From: SG8-41 sp035574195
GTDB lineage: Bacteria; Pseudomonadota; Gammaproteobacteria; Burkholderiales; SG8-41
Reading direction: 5' to 3'
DNA: 64,000 nucleotides
NCBI GenBank assembly: GCA_035574195.1
Contig: DATLZE010000066.1
Coordinates: 1-64,000 of the forward strand
How positions within the stretch are numbered: the stretch's first letter is position 1; each line of letters starts with the position of its first letter. The translations under genes and the position numbers were made by a program. Below the pieces are notes generated by a model. The model was not told the origin of the DNA, did no database searches, and saw nothing but the letters and a program-made list of their open reading frames with translations. Shown here one piece after another: positions 54,749-64,000 of the stretch.

Positions 54749-55573
54749 CTAATAGATCCTCCGCACCAGCTTCGCCTCGTGCAGGATGGTCGTCGCCAGC
54801 TCCTCGACCGACTTGCTGGTCGCGTCGAGGTAGGGAATGCCTTCCTGGCGCATCAGCGCCTCTGCGGCGCGCACCTCGTACTCGCAGTTGGCGAGCGTGG
54901 CGTAGCGGCTGCCCGGCCGGCGCTCGTTGCGGATCTGTTGCAGCCGCTCCGGCTGGATGGTGAGCCCATAGAGCCGGCGCTTGAGCGGCCGCAGCTGCGC
55001 CGGCAGCTGCCGGTGCTCGAAGTCCTCGGGGATCAGCGGATAGTTGGCAGCGCGCACGCCGTACTGCATCGCGAGGTAGAGGCAGGTCGGGGTCTTGCCG
55101 CAGCGCGATACCCCGACCAGGATCACGTCGGCGTCGGCGAGGTTGCGCGTGGCGTGGCCGTCGTCGTGCGCGAGCGCGTAGTTCACCGACTCGATGCGGT
55201 GATGGTAATTCACGAAGTCGGTGACGCTGTGCGAGCGACCGACCGCGTGCGAGGCCTTCACGCCGAGCTCGCGCTCGAGCGGCGAGATGAAGATCTCGAA
55301 GCAGTCGAGAAACAGGGCGTTTGCCTGTCCGACGACTTGCGCGATCTCGGTGCGAGCGAGCGTGCTGATCACGATCGGGCGCACGCCGTCTGCTGTGCCC
55401 TGGCGGTTGATCCGTTCCACGGCCTCGCGCGCCTTCTCCGGCGTGTCCACGAAGGGCAGCGTCACTTCCTCGAACTGCACCCCGTCGAACTGAGTGAGCA
55501 GGCTGTGCCCGAGCATCTCCGCGGTAATGCCGGTACGGTCGGAAACGAAGAATGCCGTGCGCTTGTGCGCCAT
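54749..55573 (-). CDS. ppsR: phosphoenolpyruvate synthase regulatory protein (kinase/phosphorylase)
   Basis: A 274-residue DUF299 protein that inactivates PEP synthase by phosphorylating a threonine with ADP and reactivates it with phosphate. It starts AHKRTAFFVSDRTGITAEM and has the P-loop GVSRCGKTPTCLYLA. The ATG at 55573 fits the family; the frame upstream overlaps ppsA antisense. It is divergent from its target ppsA. Confidence 0.95.
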   Translation of the reverse strand: MAHKRTAFFVSDRTGITAEMLGHSLLTQFDGVQFEEVTLPFVDTPEKAREAVERINRQGTADGVRPIVISTLARTEIAQVVGQANALFLDCFEIFISPLERELGVKASHAVGRSHSVTDFVNYHHRIESVNYALAHDDGHATRNLADADVILVGVSRCGKTPTCLYLAMQYGVRAANYPLIPEDFEHRQLPAQLRPLKRRLYGLTIQPERLQQIRNERRPGSRYATLANCEYEVRAAEALMRQEGIPYLDATSKSVEELATTILHEAKLVRRIY

Positions 55574-55601
55574 CGGTGCTGCCCGCGGCGGATTTTGCCG
55601 G

Positions 55602-55607
55602 TAAAAT
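55602..55607 (+). promoter_or_regulatory. candidate -10 (TAAAAT) for ppsA
   Basis: GGTAAAATAACGCG lies 39 nt before the ppsA ATG in the 73-nt divergent spacer with ppsR. Same box as before pyrG and rpsB; no clear -35. Confidence 0.4.
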
Positions 55608-55646
55608 AACGCGTTTTCCCGCGAACCACAATCGGTTGTTCCGCTC

Positions 55647-58037
<2,391 letters not shown>

Positions 58038-58105
58038 GGGGGCGCCGGCCCGCAATTCAGGGTCGGGCCAGAGAGGATACAGAACGCCGAATGCGCAACC
58101 CGCAT

Positions 58106-58140
58106 GCCGCGCTGAAAAGCGTTGGCGGCGGCGTTTTTTT
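58106..58140 (+). terminator. probable ppsA terminator
   Basis: GCCGC and GCT (58106-58113) pair with AGC and GCGGC (58118-58129) around GAAA, with a small bulge, followed by seven T (58134-58140). The stem is imperfect. Confidence 0.5.
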
Positions 58141-58148
58141 GGTAAAAT
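58122..58148 (+). promoter_or_regulatory. candidate pyrG promoter
   Basis: TTGGCG (58122-58127) and TAAAAT (58143-58148) are 15 nt apart and 23 nt before the pyrG ATG, partly overlapping the terminator of ppsA. Confidence 0.45.
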
Positions 58149-58170
58149 AGCGAAACCGCTGGCACAGGCG

Positions 58171-59847
58171 ATGACCAAATACATCTTTGTCACAGGTGGG
58201 GTGGTCTCCTCTCTGGGCAAAGGTATCGCCGCCGCATCGCTCGCTGCCGTCCTCGAATCGCGCGGCCTCAAAATCTCGATGGTCAAGCTGGATCCCTATC
58301 TCAACGTGGATCCGGGGACCATGAGCCCGTTCCAGCACGGCGAAGTCTTCGTCACCGAGGACGGAGCCGAGACCGATCTCGACCTCGGCCACTACGAGCG
58401 CTTCCTGCACGCCAAGATGTCGAAGCGCAACAACTTCACCACCGGCCAGATCTACGAGAGCGTGATCCGCAAGGAACGCCGCGGCGACTACCTGGGCGGC
58501 ACCGTCCAGGTCATTCCGCACATCACCGACGAGATCAAGCTCTTCATCCGCCGCGGTGCGGGCGACGCGGAGGTAGCGGTGGTCGAGATCGGCGGCACGG
58601 TAGGCGATATCGAGTCGCTGCCTTTCCTCGAGGCGATCCGCCAGATGGCGATCGAACTGGGGCGCGAGAACTACTGCTTCATTCACCTCACCCTGGTGCC
58701 GTACGTCGCGGCGGCTGGAGAGATCAAGACCAAGCCCACTCAGCACTCGGTGAAGGAGCTGCGCGAGATCGGCATCCAGCCCGACGTGCTGCTGTGCCGG
58801 GCCGACCGTCCGTTGCCGGAGGACGAGCGGCGCAAGATCGCGCTCTTCACCAACGTTCCGGTGGAGGCGGTGATCTCGGCCGTGGACGTGGACAGCATCT
58901 ACCGCATTCCGGCGATGCTGCACGCCCAGAAGCTCGACGATATCGTCTGCCGCAAGCTCGGCCTCGACCCCCCGCCCGCCAACCTGTCGAGCTGGGAGAA
59001 GCTGGTCTACGCCCTCGAGCATCCGCAGCGCAGCGTCAACATCGCGCTGGTAGGCAAATACGTGGATCTCACCGAGTCGTACAAGTCGCTCACCGAGGCG
59101 CTGACCCACGCCGGCATCCATACCGGCGCCCGGGTCAAGATCCACTACATCGACTCGGAGGGCATCGAGAAGAACGGTACCGGATGCCTCGCGGCGATGG
59201 ACGCGATCCTGGTGCCCGGAGGCTTCGGCCGCCGCGGCGTGGAGGGCAAGATCAGGGCGATCCGCCACGCGCGCGAGAATCGCGTGCCGTATCTCGGCAT
59301 CTGTCTCGGCATGCAGCTCGCGGTGATCGAGTATGCGCGCAACGTGGCGGGGCTCGCCCACGCCCACAGCACCGAGTTCGATCCGGACACACCGCACCCC
59401 GTGGTCGCGCTGATCACGGAATGGCAGGACCGCGATGGGCGCATAGAGCGCCGCGACACGCACTCCGAACTGGGCGGCACGATGCGCCTGGGCGGGCAGG
59501 AATGCCTGCTCGAGCCCGGCTCGCTCGCGCGCCGCATCTACGGACAGGAGCGCATCGTGGAGCGCCATCGCCACCGCTACGAGGTCAACAACCATTATCT
59601 TCCCCGGCTCCAGGAAGCAGGGCTCAGGGTGAGCGGCCGGTCCTCGACCCGGGACCGGCTGTGCGAGATGGTGGAGCTCGACGATCATCCCTGGTTCATC
59701 GGCTGCCAGTTCCATCCCGAGTTCACCTCGACGCCGCGCCACAGTCATCCGCTGTTCAAGGCGTTCGTGCAGGCCGCCCTTGCCAACGCCCGCTCCGATC
59801 CAGCTGCCGGCGCTCCGGGCGAGGAGCGCCTGAAGAGCCTTGCCTGA
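58171..59847 (+). CDS. pyrG: CTP synthase
   Basis: A 558-residue amidotransferase making CTP from UTP and glutamine. The synthetase domain starts FVTGGVVSSLGKGI and has VEIGGTVGDIES; the glutaminase domain has the Cys in YLGICLGMQ and the His-Glu of CQFHPEF. It precedes kdsA and eno in the usual order. Confidence 0.98.
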   Translation: MTKYIFVTGGVVSSLGKGIAAASLAAVLESRGLKISMVKLDPYLNVDPGTMSPFQHGEVFVTEDGAETDLDLGHYERFLHAKMSKRNNFTTGQIYESVIRKERRGDYLGGTVQVIPHITDEIKLFIRRGAGDAEVAVVEIGGTVGDIESLPFLEAIRQMAIELGRENYCFIHLTLVPYVAAAGEIKTKPTQHSVKELREIGIQPDVLLCRADRPLPEDERRKIALFTNVPVEAVISAVDVDSIYRIPAMLHAQKLDDIVCRKLGLDPPPANLSSWEKLVYALEHPQRSVNIALVGKYVDLTESYKSLTEALTHAGIHTGARVKIHYIDSEGIEKNGTGCLAAMDAILVPGGFGRRGVEGKIRAIRHARENRVPYLGICLGMQLAVIEYARNVAGLAHAHSTEFDPDTPHPVVALITEWQDRDGRIERRDTHSELGGTMRLGGQECLLEPGSLARRIYGQERIVERHRHRYEVNNHYLPRLQEAGLRVSGRSSTRDRLCEMVELDDHPWFIGCQFHPEFTSTPRHSHPLFKAFVQAALANARSDPAAGAPGEERLKSLA

Positions 59848-59851
59848 GCGG

Positions 59852-59992
59852 ATGGCTGAGCGGATGGATCTCTGCGGCTTCAAGGCGGGACTCGATCAGC
59901 CGCTCTTTTTGATGGCGGGGCGAGGCGGACTCGGCGGGCGCGCAGCGCCGGGGGCGGGCAGCCGAGCGGGGCCCGCGGGTGGGAGCCGATGA
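59852..59992 (+). pseudogene. duplicated, truncated 5' end of kdsA
   Basis: Bases 59864-59919 match 59998-60053, the start of kdsA, at 54 of 56 positions. The copy reads MDLCGFKAGLDQP and then diverges into a Gly/Ala/Arg-rich tail that stops at 59990-59992, overlapping the ATG of the intact kdsA. It cannot make a functional KdsA. A short tandem TGAGCGGATGG at 59845 and 59857 precedes it. Confidence 0.85.
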
Positions 59993-60834
59993 GCGCAATG
60001 GATCTCTGCGGCTTCAAGGCGGGACTCGATCAGCCGCTTTTTTTGATAGCGGGCCCCTGCGTCATCGAGTCCCGGCAGCTCGCGCTCGACACCGCCGGGC
60101 AGTTGAAGGAAATCTGCACCGAGCTCGGCATCCCCTTGATCTACAAATCGTCCTATGACAAGGCGAACAGGACCTCGATTAAATCCTTCCGTGGCTTGGG
60201 GATAGAAAAGGGTCTTCAGATTCTTGATGAAGTCCGGAACCAGCTTCGCGTTCCGGTCCTGACCGACGTGCACGAGAGCGACGAGATCGAGGCGGCGGCG
60301 GCCGTGGCGGACGTGCTGCAGACGCCGGCTTTTCTCTGCCGGCAGACCGATTTCATCTGCGCCGTGGCCGCCACCGGCAAGCCGGTCAACATCAAGAAAG
60401 GCCAGTTCCTCGCCCCGCACGACATGAAGCACGTGGTGGAGAAGGCGAAATCGGCGAGCCGCCGCGACAACATTCTGGTATGCGAGCGCGGCGCTAGCTT
60501 CGGCTATCACAACCTGGTTTCCGACATGCGCTCGCTCGTGATCATGCGCGAGACAGGCTGCCCGGTGGTATTCGACGCCACCCATTCGGTGCAGCTGCCG
60601 GGAGCCAGCGGGGCGGCGAGCGGCGGCCAGCGCGAATTCGTGCCGGTGCTTGCGCGCGCGGCGGTGGCGAGCGGCATCGCAGGGCTGTTTATGGAGACCC
60701 ATCCCGATCCGGACAAGGCGCTCTCCGACGGGCCCAACGCCTGGCCGCTGCACCTGATGAAACCGCTGCTCGAGACGCTGATGGAACTCGACGCCGTGGT
60801 CAAGCGCCGCGGGTTCGCGGAAGACCGGCTGTAG
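59989..60834 (+). CDS. kdsA: 3-deoxy-8-phosphooctulonate synthase
   Basis: A 281-residue TIM-barrel enzyme that condenses PEP and arabinose 5-phosphate to KDO-8-P for the LPS core. Motifs are LIAGPCVIES, KSSYDKANRTS and the FDATHSVQLPG metal region. The ATG at 59989 (SAMDLCGFK) follows GGGAG. Its 5' end is duplicated 134 bp upstream. Confidence 0.96.
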   Translation: MSAMDLCGFKAGLDQPLFLIAGPCVIESRQLALDTAGQLKEICTELGIPLIYKSSYDKANRTSIKSFRGLGIEKGLQILDEVRNQLRVPVLTDVHESDEIEAAAAVADVLQTPAFLCRQTDFICAVAATGKPVNIKKGQFLAPHDMKHVVEKAKSASRRDNILVCERGASFGYHNLVSDMRSLVIMRETGCPVVFDATHSVQLPGASGAASGGQREFVPVLARAAVASGIAGLFMETHPDPDKALSDGPNAWPLHLMKPLLETLMELDAVVKRRGFAEDRL

Positions 60835-61012
60835 CGCGGCGAGTCCAGAGGCGGCCTCAGCCTCCCAGATGCAACCGATGAATGCCGATATTTCTCGACG
60901 ATTCGGGCAGCGAGGAATTTCTCTGTGTTTACCGGTGTTCATCCGCAGCTGACGCCCGATCCCGATCTTTGAGAGGGGTTCCAATCAACCATCGGTCACA
61001 ACAGGAACAACA

Positions 61013-62296
61013 ATGAGCGCGATCGTTGACGTGGTGGCAAGGGAAATCCTGGACTCCCGCGGCTACCCCACCATCGAGGCTGACGTGTTGCTCGAGTCGG
61101 GCGTCATGGGGCGCGCCGCAGTGCCTGCCGGGGCCTCGACCGGGGCGCGCGAGGCGGTGGAGCTGCGCGATGGGGACGCCGGCCGCTACGGCGGCAAGGG
61201 CGTGCTCAAAGCGGTGGAGCACATCAACACCGAGATCTGCGAGGCGGTGGTTGGCGTGGACGCGACCGAGCAGGGTTTCGTGGACAAGACGCTGATCGAA
61301 CTCGACGGCACTGAAAACAAGTCGCGGCTCGGCGCGAACGCGATCCTCGCGGTTTCGCTCGCAGTGGCGAAGGCGGCGGCCGAGGAATCCGGGCTGCCGC
61401 TGCACCGCTATCTCGGGGGGCTTGGCGCGAAGACCCTGCCGGTGCCGATGATGAACGTGATCAACGGCGGCGCGCACGCCGACAACGGGCTCGACCTCCA
61501 GGAGTTCCTGGTCATTCCCGTCGGCTTCTCCTCGTTCCGCGAGGCACTGCGTTGCGGGGCCGAGGTGTTCCACGCGCTGCGGAAGCTCCTCGCCGACCGG
61601 GGCCTTTCCACGGCGGTGGGCGACGAGGGCGGATTCGCGCCGCGCCTGCCCAAACACGAGGCGGCGATCCAGCTCTTGCTGCAAGCGATCGAGGCGGCGG
61701 GCTACCAGCCTGCGGACCAGGTCGTGCTGGGACTCGATTGCGCGAGTTCTTCCTTCTACGAGGACGGCGAATACACGCTCGCCTCCGAAGGGCTGACGAT
61801 GAGCTCTGGAGAGTTCGCGGACTATCTCGCGACGTGGGTGGAAAAGTACCCCATCATCAGCATCGAGGACGGCATGGCGGAAGACGACTGGGACGGCTGG
61901 AAGCAACTCACCAAACGGCTCGGCCGCAAGGTGCAGCTGGTAGGCGACGACGTTTTCTGCACCAACACGCGGCTGCTGCAGCAGGGTATCGAGAGGGGAG
62001 TGGCCAATTCGATCCTGGTCAAGGTCAACCAGATCGGCACGCTCACCGAGACCTTCGCCGCGATCGAGATGGCGCACCGCGCGGGCTACACCGCGGTGGT
62101 ATCGCACCGCTCCGGGGAAACCGAGGACACCACCATCGCCGACATCGCGGTCGCTTCGGGAGCGCTGCAGATCAAGACCGGATCGCTCTCGCGCTCGGAC
62201 CGCCTCGCCAAGTACAATCAGTTGCTGCGCATCGAGGAGGATCTCGGCGAGACGGCGGAGTATCCCGGCCGCAAGGCGTTCCATCAATTGCGTTGA
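61013..62296 (+). CDS. eno: enolase
   Basis: A 427-residue glycolytic enzyme interconverting 2-phosphoglycerate and PEP. It has ILDSRGYPTIEADV, GASTGAREA, the metal Asp in GLDCASSSFY, SIEDGMAEDDW and the SHRSGETEDTTIAD signature. A 178-nt spacer after kdsA shows no gene. ftsB follows by 6 nt. Confidence 0.98.
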   Translation: MSAIVDVVAREILDSRGYPTIEADVLLESGVMGRAAVPAGASTGAREAVELRDGDAGRYGGKGVLKAVEHINTEICEAVVGVDATEQGFVDKTLIELDGTENKSRLGANAILAVSLAVAKAAAEESGLPLHRYLGGLGAKTLPVPMMNVINGGAHADNGLDLQEFLVIPVGFSSFREALRCGAEVFHALRKLLADRGLSTAVGDEGGFAPRLPKHEAAIQLLLQAIEAAGYQPADQVVLGLDCASSSFYEDGEYTLASEGLTMSSGEFADYLATWVEKYPIISIEDGMAEDDWDGWKQLTKRLGRKVQLVGDDVFCTNTRLLQQGIERGVANSILVKVNQIGTLTETFAAIEMAHRAGYTAVVSHRSGETEDTTIADIAVASGALQIKTGSLSRSDRLAKYNQLLRIEEDLGETAEYPGRKAFHQLR

Positions 62297-62302
62297 GCCG
62301 GC

Positions 62303-62605
62303 GTGAGAGTGCTGGCCCTGTCCCTGATCGCGTTGATCGTGCTGATCCAGTATCCGCTGTGGCTGGGCAAGGGCGGCTGGTTCCGGGTCTGGGAAGTGGA
62401 GCGGCAGGTCCGCGACCAGCGCGAGGTGAACCGCCGCCTGCAGGAGCGCAATCGCGCGCTCGAAGCCGAGGTGCGCGATCTCAAGGAGGGACTGGAGGCG
62501 GTCGAGGAGCGGGCGCGCAGCGAGCTCGGCATGATCCGGCAGGATGAAATCTTTTTCCAGCTCCTGGAGGGCGCGCCGCGCGCGGGCGGGGGCCCCGTGA
62601 AATGA
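62303..62605 (+). CDS. ftsB: cell division protein FtsB
   Basis: A 100-residue bitopic divisome protein: one N-terminal helix (ALSLIALIVLIQYPLWLG), then a charged coiled coil (about 30-75) and LGMIRQDEIFFQ. It forms the FtsQLB complex. GTG start. The eno-ftsB order is conserved. Its stop overlaps folD (ATGA). Confidence 0.94.
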   Translation: MRVLALSLIALIVLIQYPLWLGKGGWFRVWEVERQVRDQREVNRRLQERNRALEAEVRDLKEGLEAVEERARSELGMIRQDEIFFQLLEGAPRAGGGPVK

Positions 62606-63471
62606 AGGTCCCGGAGGCGGTGGTGCTCGACGGAGCGGCTGCCGCCCGCGAAGTCTATTCGCGGTTGAAAGAGCGCACTGCGGCGCTCGCCCGGCTCGGG
62701 GTGCGCCCGGGGCTCGCCGCGGTGCTCGTGGGCGAGAACCCGGCCTCCCGCATCTACCTGCGCAACAAGGCGCGCGCCTGCGAGGAAATCGGCGTGCGCT
62801 CCGAGCTCCACTCGCTCGAGGCCGGCTGCGCGCAGGAGGCGCTGCGCGCGAAGCTCGAGGCGCTCAACCGCGATCCCCACGTGCACGGCATCCTGCTCCA
62901 GCTCCCGCTGCCGCCGCATCTGGACGCGGCGGCAGCGATGCAGGCGGTGGCACCGGAGAAGGATGTGGACGGCTTCACCTGGGCGAACCTGGGGGCGCTC
63001 GTCGCGGGGCGCCCGCTCTACGAGCCGTGTACGCCCAAAGGCGTGCTCGCGCTGCTCGAGCGCGCGGGAATTGCGGTCGAAGGCCGCCAGGCGGTCGTGA
63101 TCGGGCGCAGCACCATCGTCGGCAAGCCGATGGCACTGATGCTGATCGCGCGCGGCGCGACCGTCACCGTGTGCCACAGCCGCACGCCCGATCTCGCGGC
63201 GCACACGCGGCGCGCCGACATCCTGGTGGTCGCGGCTGGCCGGCCGCGGCTCGTTACCGCCGACATGGTCAAGCCAGGTGCGGCGGTGATGGACGTCGGC
63301 ATCAACCGCATCGAGGGCGGGGGGATCGTCGGCGACGTGGATTTCGCGGGCGTGCGCGGCGTGGCCGGATGGATCACGCCGGTGCCGGGGGGCGTCGGGC
63401 CGATGACGGTCGCGATGGTGGTCGCGAATACGGTGCAGGCCGCGGAACGCGCCGCCCGCGCTCAGCAGTAG
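62602..63471 (+). CDS. folD: bifunctional methylenetetrahydrofolate dehydrogenase/cyclohydrolase
   Basis: A 289-residue enzyme for one-carbon folate conversion. The substrate region has SRIYLRNKARACEEIG and LQLPLP, and the NADP-binding part VVIGRSTIVGKPMALML and PVPGGVGPMTVAMV. The ATG overlaps the ftsB stop. Its end overlaps a small minus-strand gene by 10 nt. Confidence 0.97.
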   Translation: MKVPEAVVLDGAAAAREVYSRLKERTAALARLGVRPGLAAVLVGENPASRIYLRNKARACEEIGVRSELHSLEAGCAQEALRAKLEALNRDPHVHGILLQLPLPPHLDAAAAMQAVAPEKDVDGFTWANLGALVAGRPLYEPCTPKGVLALLERAGIAVEGRQAVVIGRSTIVGKPMALMLIARGATVTVCHSRTPDLAAHTRRADILVVAAGRPRLVTADMVKPGAAVMDVGINRIEGGGIVGDVDFAGVRGVAGWITPVPGGVGPMTVAMVVANTVQAAERAARAQQ

Positions 63472-63602
63472 AAGGCGTTCGCGAAGTTGAGCAGCAATTC
63501 CGGGCCAAGATAGCTGCGCAGCCCGGCGTAGCTCACCAGCGCGGCGAGCGCAATCAGCATCAGCCACATCAGGATGCGCAGCCTCTGGGTCATGCCGCTC
63601 AT
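63462..63602 (-). CDS. small single-helix membrane protein (46 residues)
   Basis: Too short for common gene-size cut-offs. It reads MSGMTQRLRILMWLMLIALA, continuing to a hydrophobic helix (about residues 9-27), then GLRSYLGPELLLNFANAFYC and a TGA stop. It has one membrane helix, positively charged N-terminus and a terminal cysteine. Codon use matches the neighbours. It converges on folD with a 10-nt overlap. I do not recognise a name. Conservation would confirm it. Confidence 0.55.
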   Translation of the reverse strand: MSGMTQRLRILMWLMLIALAALVSYAGLRSYLGPELLLNFANAFYC

Positions 63603-63678
63603 CGCGCCAGCACTCGCCGGCCACCATTATGGCACATGAATAGAACAGATGGTTATGAGGCCGGCGCTGAATCCTGGA

Positions 63679-63684
63679 TATAAT
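63679..63684 (+). promoter_or_regulatory. candidate TATAAT box before the right-edge gene
   Basis: A perfect TATAAT lies 28 nt before the TTG at 63713. No good -35 is visible at 16-18 nt upstream. Confidence 0.4.
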
Positions 63685-63712
63685 TCAACATTTTACTGCA
63701 CCGGAACCCGAT

Positions 63713-64000
63713 TTGACCGCGTTCCCGATCCCCGTCCCGGAATCCGGCCTTGAGTTCGGCGATCTTTACCAGCGCGAAGGGCTGCTGCGGCTCGACAGGC
63801 TGTTCCTCGAGCGACTGAAGCGCGAGGATCCCGCGCTTCACGATCGGCTCGAGCGCGGCCGTGCCGACCCCGCAGCGCTCGCCCCTCTGCAGGAGTCCGA
63901 ACTGCTGCTCGAGCTCGCTCCTCGCCTCGAGCGCTTCATCGCGTGGCTCTTCGGCATCGAGGCCGAAGCGGCTGCGCTCTCCGCCCGCCACCGGGAGCTC
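63713..64000 (+). CDS. unidentified protein, N-terminal 96 residues (runs off the window)
   Basis: The frame from a TTG at 63713 is open to the window edge. It reads TAFPIPVPESGLEFGDLYQR and later SELLLELAPRLERFIAWLFG and ALSARHREL, a mostly helical acidic domain. The pattern resembles the N-terminal extension of large betaproteobacterial FAD-dependent/glutamate-synthase-like oxidoreductases, but that is from memory and only a domain is visible. Confidence 0.5.
   Translation, partial: MTAFPIPVPESGLEFGDLYQREGLLRLDRLFLERLKREDPALHDRLERGRADPAALAPLQESELLLELAPRLERFIAWLFGIEAEAAALSARHREL

Overview
The window is a 64 kb piece of a GC-rich bacterial chromosome, almost certainly a betaproteobacterium. 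The evidence is gene order: ffs near dnaX-ybaB-recR; smc-zipA-ligA; map/rpsB-tsf-pyrH-frr-uppS-cdsA-dxr-rseP-bamA-skp-lpxD-fabZ-lpxA-lpxB-rnhB; ppsR/ppsA; and pyrG-kdsA-eno-ftsB. Lipid A, BamA and KDO genes show a diderm cell. It is mostly conserved housekeeping chromosome with small accessory inserts. No phage, insertion sequence, CRISPR array or rRNA operon is visible. No gene-free stretch exceeds about 300 bases (the longest is 20066-20287).

Layout. 1-1602: end of an MFS transporter, an SDR-like protein without the usual catalytic tyrosine, and tRNA-Ser(GGA). 1647-10484: an acetate module made of a sodium/solute symporter plus DUF4212 partner, two response regulators, a symporter-histidine kinase fusion interrupted by a frameshift, a small membrane protein and acs. 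10664-14027: 4.5S SRP RNA, a PagL-like lipid A deacylase, then dnaX-ybaB-recR; dnaX carries an A9 run that predicts a short gamma form. 14037-16978: a secreted FecR-domain protein paired with a TPR/beta-barrel outer-membrane protein, a candidate Slam/type XI secretion pair. 17133-22812: rluB, then prmB, pilU, dapD, dapC and queF on the minus strand. 22891-32854: smc, zipA, ligA, galU, a DsrE-like protein, a purine phosphoribosyltransferase, a methylthioinosine/methylthioadenosine phosphorylase and def.

32911-36320: glnD and map on the minus strand. 36433-50949: the long rpsB-to-rnhB cluster for translation, isoprenoid and phospholipid precursors, outer-membrane assembly and lipid A. 51087-53875: an accessory insert with a CopD-like membrane protein and divergent senB/senA genes for selenoneine-type (selenium-histidine betaine) synthesis. 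53872-58037: an SpoU-type rRNA methyltransferase, then divergent ppsR/ppsA. 58171-63471: pyrG, a duplicated scrap of the kdsA start, kdsA, eno, ftsB and folD. The right edge holds a 46-residue membrane protein and the first 96 codons of a gene that runs out of the window.

The most interesting items are the candidate type XI secretion pair (14037-16978), the senB/senA pair without its selenophosphate synthetase, the one-CG-unit frameshift in the symporter-kinase gene, the dnaX A9 slippage site, and the 56-bp duplication of the kdsA 5' end. All functions come from reading motifs and gene order; no database search was run.
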